Source: Bacteroidota bacterium
GTDB lineage: Bacteria > Bacteroidota > Ignavibacteria > SZUA-365
DNA length: 35,668 nucleotides
Assembly: GCA_003246455.1 (NCBI GenBank)
Contig: QKAF01000099.1
Location: forward strand, 1 to 35,668
Reading direction: 5' to 3'
The notes under the pieces: generated by a model
The model's input: only the letters and a program-made list of their open reading frames with translations
The model's database searches: none
Told to the model about the DNA's origin: nothing
Made by a program: the position numbers and the translations under genes
Part shown: positions 24,487 to 31,100 of the stretch, one piece after another
How positions within the stretch are numbered: the first letter of the stretch is position 1
Layout: each line of letters begins with the position of its first letter

Positions 24487-24756
24487 TCAGCGCAGGATCG
24501 CGAGGACGTCCGACCGCGAGAGGATGAGATATTCCTTGCCGTCATGCTTGAGCTCGTCGCCCGCGAATTTGGCGAAAAGGACCGTATCTCCGGTTTTGAA
24601 AGTTTCCTGCATCAGTTCGTCGGTTCCGACCGCGGCAACGCGACCCATCTGGGGCTTCTCCTTGGCCGTGTCAGGAATGATGATGCTGCCGACCTTCTCC
24701 TCTCCCTGCTCAACGCGTTCGATGAGCAGACGATCGTCGATGGGCTGGATGTTCAT
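24487..24756 (-). CDS. groES: GroES co-chaperonin, without adjacent groEL
   Basis: An 89-residue protein of normal GroES length. It starts 'MNIQPIDDRLLIERVEQGEEKVGSIIIPDTAKEKP', where the mobile loop with the hydrophobic triad III (GSIIIP) is the GroEL-binding part. 'GDTVLFAKFAGDELKHDGKEYLIL' is the beta-barrel core. GGAG precedes the ATG by 8 bases. It sits last in a cluster after glutaredoxin, with 15 bases between, and no groEL lies within the window. It could be a second, stress-linked GroES copy. Close homologues elsewhere are normally beside groEL, so the context is unusual. Confidence 0.9.
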   Translation of the reverse strand: MNIQPIDDRLLIERVEQGEEKVGSIIIPDTAKEKPQMGRVAAVGTDELMQETFKTGDTVLFAKFAGDELKHDGKEYLILSRSDVLAILR

Positions 24757-24771
24757 TGATGTACTCCGGTG

Positions 24772-25017
24772 TTATTTCAGATGAAGTAAAGAATCGATCT
24801 TGGCGCGGTCGAAGCCGACCACGGGACGGTTGTTGATCCACAGCTGCGGCACGCCCTGCTGGCCGGTTTTCCTGACCATTTCGGTGGCGGCGCGCGAATC
24901 GCGGCTCACATCCACATCCTTGAAGCGGATGCCTTTCTCTTTCAGATAGCGCTTGACGTTGACACAATGCGGACAGGTGGGCGTGGAAAAAACGACCACG
25001 CGAGCGGGTACGGACAT
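24772..25017 (-). CDS. Glutaredoxin / NrdH-like thiol oxidoreductase
   Basis: An 81-residue thioredoxin-fold protein with active site CPHC (Cys15, Cys18) after 'VVVFSTPT'. The cis-Pro loop is GVPQLWI and the ending is PVVGFD, as in the NrdH/YruB-type glutaredoxins. It starts at the ATG at 25017; an upstream reading would run into the neighbouring gene. It lies six bases after the DUF6132 stop and before groES. It would reduce protein disulfides in the cytosol. The DUF302 and DUF6132 proteins encoded beside it are possible partners, an idea from position only. Confidence 0.9.
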   Translation of the reverse strand: MSVPARVVVFSTPTCPHCVNVKRYLKEKGIRFKDVDVSRDSRAATEMVRKTGQQGVPQLWINNRPVVGFDRAKIDSLLHLK

Positions 25018-25022
25018 GGTTA

Positions 25023-25193
25023 CTATCCCAGATATTGAGCCGCGACGAGCATCCCCAGGAAGGCGAAGTACGGCACGGCGATTTTCGTGTTGCACAGGAT
25101 CGGGCAGGTCCCGGTGATGCGGCCGAGGTTCTTGCTGACAAGCCAGCCGACGCCGCCGCCCGCGGCCGCGCCTATGACGGCGGCGAGAATCAC
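25023..25193 (-). CDS. DUF6132-like small membrane protein with TGTCPI motif
   Basis: A 56-residue protein from a GTG at 25193 that overlaps the DUF302 stop as GTGA. The glycine-rich first helix (AAVIGAAAGGGVGWLVSK) is followed by 'TGTCPILCNTKIAVPYFAFLGML'. This is the layout of DUF6132, in which a TGTCPI motif lies between two short membrane segments. The function is not established. Cys30 and Cys34 could take part in thiol or persulfide exchange. A longer frame that extends upstream into the DUF302 gene is not credible. Confidence 0.75.
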   Translation of the reverse strand: MILAAVIGAAAGGGVGWLVSKNLGRITGTCPILCNTKIAVPYFAFLGMLVAAQYLG

Positions 25194-25576
25194 GCGGCGA
25201 CCTCGTCGACGACCTGCTTGAGAATTTCCTCCACATCCTGCGGCAGCGATCCGAGGTCGGCGTCCGGCATGATTTCGGACATGAGGGTCGGTTTCATCAG
25301 CATCACCTTGTTCACGCCTTCTTCCTCGAAGACGACGATGCGGCACGGAAGCATCATCCCGATCGGCGTGTGCGCCGAGATGGCCTTGTACGCAAAGCCG
25401 GCGTTGCAGACCTCGACGATGCTGTACGGCGGAATGTCGAATCCCTTTTCCGCGAGCGTCGCCTGCACGTTGTGGATATGCAGCGTGCGGAAGCTGCGCT
25501 TCATGGCTTCCTCTTCCACCGCCTTCACGACGTCGGCGAAGGGCCTGGTCGTTGTTTTTGTATAATCGAGCTGCAT
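25190..25576 (-). CDS. DUF302 domain protein
   Basis: A 128-residue protein that is almost wholly the DUF302 fold. It opens 'TKTTTRPFADVVKAVEEEAMKRSFRTLHIHNV' and contains 'YSIVEVCNAGFAYKAISAHTPIGMMLPCRIVVFEEEG', the family's EVCN..A and M.P C.I segments. The two Cys fit a redox or metal-linked role. DUF302 proteins are common beside redox enzymes but have no proven activity. AAGGA precedes the ATG by 9 bases. It leads a tight four-gene group with DUF6132, glutaredoxin and GroES. Confidence 0.85.
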   Translation of the reverse strand: MQLDYTKTTTRPFADVVKAVEEEAMKRSFRTLHIHNVQATLAEKGFDIPPYSIVEVCNAGFAYKAISAHTPIGMMLPCRIVVFEEEGVNKVMLMKPTLMSEIMPDADLGSLPQDVEEILKQVVDEVAA

Positions 25577-25654
25577 GCTATGGTATCCTTCTGTATATCG
25601 ACACGTATGGGTTTTTCCTGATCGGGAACGCGGGCCTGCGGCGCGCTGAGAATC

Positions 25655-25677
25655 GCCGTTTCCATCCGGGAAACGGC
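25655..25677. other. Perfect 9-bp hairpin between the anti-sigma gene and DUF302
   Basis: GCCGTTTCC (25655-25663) and GGAAACGGC (25669-25677) are exact inverted arms with a 5-base loop. No T-run follows on either strand, so it is not a standard terminator. It lies in the leader or promoter zone of the DUF302 group. It may be an mRNA structure that limits read-through from the sigma operon, or a protein-binding site. Confidence 0.4.
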
Positions 25678-25720
25678 TCCTCGATCAATAGCAATGTGAT
25701 GCGGAAAAAGGGGGAAGGAT

Positions 25721-25972
25721 TCAGTCGCGCTCGCTGATGCCCAGCGATTCGAGAAGGATGCGACGCGCTTCTTCGGTGAAGCACGGGGAGGTTGCCCGGT
25801 AGAGGCCGATCATTTTTTCGATCGAATCGCAGTAGCTGCTGCAGTCGGGACATTTCGAAAGATGGTCCTGCAGTTCGAGACAGCGTGCGGAATTTTCATC
25901 GTCGCCGAACTGCGCACAGATGTAATCCATCACCTCCTGGCAGGAATGGAAATGCTGTATCTGTTCATTCAT
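25721..25972 (-). CDS. Zinc-binding anti-sigma factor (ZAS)
   Basis: An 83-residue soluble protein with the ZAS zinc motif H-x3-C-x2-C at His37, Cys41 and Cys44 (DHLSKCPDC), preceded by Cys31 and followed by further Cys residues. No membrane helix follows, so it is a cytosolic anti-sigma of the RsrA type rather than a transmembrane sensor. Its ATG overlaps the sigma factor stop by four bases (ATGA), giving tight coupling. Zinc anti-sigmas of this class often release the sigma factor on thiol oxidation, consistent with the neighbouring glutaredoxin. The redox trigger is inferred. Confidence 0.85.
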   Translation of the reverse strand: MNEQIQHFHSCQEVMDYICAQFGDDENSARCLELQDHLSKCPDCSSYCDSIEKMIGLYRATSPCFTEEARRILLESLGISERD

Positions 25973-26547
25973 GACTCTTGCTCGCTGAAAATCGGTGTCA
26001 GTTCATTGCGAAGGAACGCGCGTGCGCGATGCAGCCTGGATTTCACCGCGGGAATGCTCAGGTTGGTGATGTTGGCCACTTCCTCGGTGGAGAGGCCCTC
26101 GATGTCGCGCAGGACGAAAACGACCTTGTACTCCGGCGCCAGCTTGTCGATCGCAGCGTCCAGATGCTGCTTCAGATCCGCGCTCTCCACCGTGGCCCCG
26201 GGATCGTGCTGCCAGTGATCGACAGGAATTTCCGGAACCGTATTGTCGTCATCGTCGAGCGAAACCGTACGCCGGGTTTTCTCGCTCCGCGCCAGCATCA
26301 GGCAGTGATTCGAAACGATCGTATACAGCCAGGTGGAAAATTTCGACCGATTGTCGAACTGGTCGAGTTTCTTGAGGATGCTCAGAAACGTTTCCTGCGT
26401 GGCGTGCTCGGCGCGATCCTGGTTCCGGCAGATCGAGTACGAGAAACGAAAGATCACCGGAGCGTATTCGTCCACCAGCTTGCGGATGGCGTGCGCGTCA
26501 CCCTGCTTCGCCTTTTCGATGATTTGCGTTTCTTCTTCTTTGCTCAT
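25969..26547 (-). CDS. ECF-type RNA polymerase sigma factor
   Basis: This 192-residue protein has sigma regions 2 and 4 and no region 3. Region 2 is seen in 'LVDEYAPVIFRFSYSICRNQDRAEHATQETFLSILKKLDQFD' with 'FSTWLYTIVSNHCLM'. Region 4 is 'LAPEYKVVFVLRDIEGLSTEEVANITNLSIPAVKSRLHRARAFLRNEL'. The linker has an acidic stretch (SLDDDDNTVPEIP). A TTCACA/TATATT promoter lies upstream. It is encoded with its anti-sigma and upstream of the DUF302-glutaredoxin-GroES group, which may be its regulon. Confidence 0.93.
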   Translation of the reverse strand: MSKEEETQIIEKAKQGDAHAIRKLVDEYAPVIFRFSYSICRNQDRAEHATQETFLSILKKLDQFDNRSKFSTWLYTIVSNHCLMLARSEKTRRTVSLDDDDNTVPEIPVDHWQHDPGATVESADLKQHLDAAIDKLAPEYKVVFVLRDIEGLSTEEVANITNLSIPAVKSRLHRARAFLRNELTPIFSEQES

Positions 26548-26584
26548 GGTGTGATGCGTTTCGAGAACGATTGATTCAACCGAG

Positions 26585-26614
26585 AATATAAATTACGATT
26601 TTTTCGCGTGTGAA
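26585..26614 (-). promoter_or_regulatory. Promoter of the sigma/anti-sigma operon
   Basis: On the minus strand TTCACA (26609-26614) and TATATT (26585-26590) match -35 and -10 consensus at five of six bases each, with an 18-base spacer. The -10 is 37 bases from the sigma ATG. This looks like a housekeeping-sigma promoter; no second copy was searched for. Confidence 0.55.
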
Positions 26615-26633
26615 TCACCCCGGAAAGCCGTCC

Positions 26634-27356
26634 CTATGGCATTTCCAGCAGCCAGGTGTGATCCCGGAGCCACGCCTGCCGTTCTCTCCTGTCGGGACAG
26701 TAACGATCGACCACCCGCCAGAACCGGGGGGAGTGATTGAGTTCACGAAGATGCGCCAGTTCATGAATGATGATATAATCGATCACTTCGGGTGTCGTGT
26801 ACATCAGGCGCATGTTGAGGTTGACGCTGCCCTCCGCGTTGCAGCTTCCCCACTTGCTGCGCTGGGCGCGAATCGTCAGTCTCGAGGGCGCGACATGCAT
26901 CCGTTCGGCATGGAGGTCGACGCGGCGGCGCAGTTCCTGGTCGGCCCAGCGGCGGATCCACCGGTTGAAAAGAGTGGCCAGGATATCCTTGTCCTGCAGG
27001 TATCGGAAGGGGACGCGAATCACGACTTCCCCGTTTTCGAGCGAGACTTTCCCGGCGTTCCACTCCCAGCTGATCACGCGCAGGGTCCGCCATTCCCCCA
27101 TGATGAGAATCCGCTGACCGTCGGCAAGGGTCCAGCGCGGCTGCTGCGACTCCATGCGCCGGAAATGTTCGAGACGGTCGAGAATCCAGGCGCCTTTCTC
27201 CCGTACCATCGCATGCAGATCCCGTTCCGGGACCCCCCACGGCGCGGAAACCCGCACGCCGTCCTTGCCCGATACCGTCAGGCGGATGTAGCGATTGAGC
27301 CGCGTCTTGAGGACGCGGTACTCGATTTCGGTACCCTGGATGCGCACGCGTGGCAT
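26634..27356 (-). CDS. YgjP/M48-like metal-dependent hydrolase
   Basis: A 240-residue protein from the ATG at 27356 (a TTG at 27365 would add three residues). It has the DUF45/YgjP layout. The central segment 'RLTIRAQRSKWGSCNAEGSVNLNMRLMYTTPEVIDYIIIHELAHLRELNHSPRFW' contains the WGSC signature, the zinc motif HELAH and the downstream HSPxFW. The remaining zinc ligand is expected in the following helix. The family is SprT/WLM-related, and bacterial members have no well-defined substrate. It lies 5 bases after the O-methyltransferase gene, so the two are probably co-transcribed. Confidence 0.88.
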   Translation of the reverse strand: MPRVRIQGTEIEYRVLKTRLNRYIRLTVSGKDGVRVSAPWGVPERDLHAMVREKGAWILDRLEHFRRMESQQPRWTLADGQRILIMGEWRTLRVISWEWNAGKVSLENGEVVIRVPFRYLQDKDILATLFNRWIRRWADQELRRRVDLHAERMHVAPSRLTIRAQRSKWGSCNAEGSVNLNMRLMYTTPEVIDYIIIHELAHLRELNHSPRFWRVVDRYCPDRRERQAWLRDHTWLLEMP

Positions 27357-27361
27357 GGACG

Positions 27362-27994
27362 TCAATCAGGCTGGTGGGTGCACAGCAGCAGTCCGTCGCG
27401 AATCGGAACGAGACTCGCCCGACAGTGCGGCGTCGAAAAAGCGAGGCGGTTCAGTTCCTCCACCCCCCGGGTATCGGGACTGTCGTCGCCTTCGAGCATG
27501 CGACCCGACCACAGGGCATTGTCGAACATCAGGATTCCCCCCGGACGGAGCCGCGGCAGGGCGGCGCGAAATGCGTCGGGATAGCCGTGCTTATCGATAT
27601 CGCAGAATATCAGATCGAAATCGCCGTCGATGCCTTCGAACACCGAAAGCGCATCTCCGGTATGAAAACGAATGCGGTCGGAAACCCCGACACGGGCGAA
27701 CGCCTCTTCCGCTCGCCGCCGGTTGTCTTCGTCGCCGTCGGTGCAGATAATTTCGCCGTCCGCCGGAATGACACCGGCGAACCAGAGTGCCGAGTACCCG
27801 AATCCGGAGCCGAGCTCCATGACGCGCCGCGCACCGATGAGGCCGGCAATCTGCGCAAAGAAATTTCCGACCAGCGGACCGACGATCGGGAACCGGCGTT
27901 CGCGGGCATACTCCTCCATCTCCGCGAGAACGCTTTCCCGCTCCGGGAGCAGCTGGTGCATGTACGTGTTGAGTGCGGGAGTGACGACATCCAT
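27362..27994 (-). CDS. Class I SAM-dependent O-methyltransferase (catechol/caffeoyl-CoA type)
   Basis: A 210-residue protein. The SAM-binding motif I is VMELGSGFGYSALWF (about 58-72), with the acidic motif II in 'EIICTDGDEDN'. The metal and substrate region 'FDLIFCDIDKHGYPD' and 'GGILMFDNALWSGRM' are typical of the Mg-dependent COMT/CCoAOMT family, which has conserved Asp and the DN pair. The substrate is unknown. It follows the giant vWA gene after about 140 bases and precedes the YgjP-like gene by 5 bases. Confidence 0.9.
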   Translation of the reverse strand: MDVVTPALNTYMHQLLPERESVLAEMEEYARERRFPIVGPLVGNFFAQIAGLIGARRVMELGSGFGYSALWFAGVIPADGEIICTDGDEDNRRRAEEAFARVGVSDRIRFHTGDALSVFEGIDGDFDLIFCDIDKHGYPDAFRAALPRLRPGGILMFDNALWSGRMLEGDDSPDTRGVEELNRLAFSTPHCRASLVPIRDGLLLCTHQPD

Positions 27995-28020
27995 CGAGGA
28001 CCACCTTTCATCAATAACAC

Positions 28021-28131
28021 CATTCCCCCGTCACTGATCGCCTCTGTCCTCTCCCCTGGTGCAAGTAGTGAGGAATAGTGGATTAGGCGACCCTTTCCTT
28101 TGTGACGGCGGGAATGGCAAAGGGAGAGGAC
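28021..28131. repeat. Two interleaved inverted repeats after the vWA gene
   Basis: cattcccccgtcac (28021-28034) is nearly the inverse of gtgacggcgggaatg (28102-28116), with one extra base. gtcctctccc (28046-28055) is the exact inverse of gggagaggac (28122-28131). The pairs interleave rather than nest, so they could form alternative hairpins or a pseudoknot. Chance similarity of GC-rich words cannot be excluded. Confidence 0.35.
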
Positions 28132-28134
28132 GTT

Positions 28135-31100
28135 TTATTTCGCAAGCATCATTTTTCTCGTCAGCACCCGGCTGCCGGCCTGCAGGCGATACAGGTACAT
28201 GCCGCTGGGCAGCGTGCTGGCGTCGAAAATTGTCTGATGGGCCCCTGCACGGAGCCGGCCTTCGTGCAGCCGGGCCACGGAGCGTCCGTGGAGATCGAGG
28301 ACGAGCAGCGTCCCTTCCTGTCCGTCGAGCGAAGCAGGAATATTCCAGCTGATGACCGTCAGCGGATTGAAGGGATTCGGCGTGTTGCTCAGCTGCAGTG
28401 CTTCGGTCGCATCCAGCGGAACCACGCAGCCGCCCGAGGTGAATATCTGGCCGTCGATGGTGATCGCGGCGATGCCGGGTTCAAACACCATTTCGCCCGG
28501 AACGAACGCGAGCCGGCTCTGGAACACGCCGAAACTGCCGTCCCAGCCGCTGAGCTGCAGCAGGCGGCAGCGCAGGAACGCCAGGACACCGCTCGACAGC
28601 AGAGGCGTGTCGCCGGTGAAACGCAGTGTCACTTTCCCTGATTCGGGATGCGTCAGTACCGGTGAAGGCCAGGTGCGTGTGAGCGTTCCCACCTGGTCGA
28701 TCGCGTCGATCGCAACGAGCTGCGGATCATAGGCGATGGTGATGGTAAAGTCCTTCATCGGAAGCGCGAGCTGATTGAGCAGATCGATCGGGACATTGAC
28801 GGTCTGTCCCATCATCCCGACGTTGTCTTCCGGAATGCTGAGCTGAATGTTGTCGAATGGCGGTTCGACATGGACACATTGCGTGCAGGTCAGGGTACCG
28901 ATCCCGGGAATGGTGACCAGGGCTTCGAAACAGGGATTCAATGAACCCGAGGAGAGCACGCGGACGGTCCAGCCCACGGCGACGGTTTCACCGGGGATGA
29001 TTTCCGCCGGAAATTCCTTGATGGCCTGCTCACCGTTCTCGAGAGCGAATCCTTCCGGCAGAAGCAGGGTTCCCCGCAGTCCGCTGAGGGCGATGCTGCC
29101 GGTATTCGTGAGCCGCACCGAGAAGGTGAAGGGTGACGGACGCCAGCCGATCGATCGTCCATAGTATCGCACCGTATCGGGCGCCAGGCAGGCGATTTCC
29201 GCGGCAAGCGAATCATCTGTTTCCGGATGCACCATCACCGTGACCGCGTCGCAGCTCCGCGCATTCGCTTCGTCCGCCTCGACACGGATGCGCGATACGG
29301 CGGTCACCGTCGCAGGCTGCGGAATGCCGCGGCAGCTCCACGACAGCGACGCCTGCTGACCGGGACCGAGGTCGAAACCGAGCAGCTTCGTCAGCGTCTC
29401 TCCCGATTCGAGCGACAGCTCCGCGGCAGGCGTGATCGTTCCGCGAATGTTCGTCAGTATCGTCGATCCGGTGTTCGTGATCGTCGCCGACACCAGGAAT
29501 GGCGCGGGCGAATACGCGTCGAGCGCATGCTGATAGACGATGGTGTCCGGCGCGGCGCAGGAAATGATGAAATCCGCAGGCATCTGGGGTGGCGGTGCGA
29601 GGATGATCGACCGGCTGCATCGTTCGATGGTACCGGCGCCGATCAGGTCCACACGAATATCACGTTCGCGGTAGACGGTCGACGTATCGCGTACGACACG
29701 GAGACGCCACTGCACGGTCTGGGGGACGCCGGGCTGAAGTGCGCGGACGATTTTTTCCTCCGGCTCGCCGACAGCGAGAAGGATCCCGTTCGGCAGCACG
29801 ATCGTGCAGCGAACAGAGTCGAGCACCACGCTCGTCGGGTTGCTCAGCGTCGAGGTGAACAGCAGTTCGCCGTATTCGCCGCTCCCAGGATCCACGCGTA
29901 CCGTGTCAGGCGAAAGCGCGCAGGAGTATTCGAAGGAGGCGGCATCGGCCGGCGGAATCCGAACGCTCGTGCAGCAGGTCTGCGGCGCGACATAGTTCGC
30001 TTCGGCGGTAAAGCAGACATCCACACTGTCGAGACGGACGCCCCGCTGCACGGTAAAACTCCAGGGGAACAGCCGCAGCGCTTCTCCCGGTTTGATCTCG
30101 TCGATGCGCTGCAGCAGCGCTTGCGATGCCGGAGCCAGGGCCAGCTTGCTCGGGAACTGCACACGGACGGTCACATCGTACGCGGTGGCCGTGCCGGTAT
30201 TGACGATCCCCGCTGCGACGACGACGCTGTCGTCGCCGACGGCTTCCTTCACGACCATGCAGGTCAGCTGCAGTTCCGGTTTCCGCGCTGCGGGAATGTA
30301 GATGGGAATCGCGCACGGAGCCGTCTGCTGCAGCGTCTTCCCTTTCGACTTGACCTGTACGTAAATCGTATCGGTGCGCGCGATGTCGCGCGGCACGGCC
30401 CGGAGCATCCATGAGGCGCTGCCTGACTGTCCGACAGCCAGCGATGGCGGAGCGAGCAGCTTCGCTGCAGTCTCACCCACCGGGAGAGTGATGTCCGGCG
30501 GCGGCAGGAATTCGGCCACGACCGAGTCGGCCGGGGCGGTACCGATGTTCTGCGCGGTCAGCTGGATCATGAAAGGATCGGGCTGATAGCGGTTCAGAAA
30601 ATCAGAGAATACCAGGGAATCGGGTCCGCTGCAGCTCAGCTGGAGGACGGGGCCGCGCACGGCCTCAATGTACACCGGCAGGTAGCAGACCACCGCGCCG
30701 CCGTTCGCCGCGTACAGGGTAATACGGATGGTATCGATGCGGGAGACCGCCCGGTCGAGGATGCGAACGCGGAAGGTGGTACTCACGCTGTCCCCGAATG
30801 CCAGCGAATCGGTCACGAGTTTCAGTGCCTGGTCGCTGCCGTCGATAGAAAGGTCCGCTCCCTGGAGCAGGGCGGCATACAGATCCTTCGCCGGGGTGTT
30901 GCCCCTGTTGTGGACGGTGACATTGAGGACGATGGGGTTGGGAACATACCCGCTGCTGATGTACAGCACCGTATCGGGCCCGCTCAGCGAACACTGCAGG
31001 TCCGGAATCGCGTTGACCATTTCGATGTCGAGCGGCGTACAGCACTGGGCCCCGGGGAAATTCTCCGCGGTCACGCTCACGCAGATATCCGCAGGCACCT

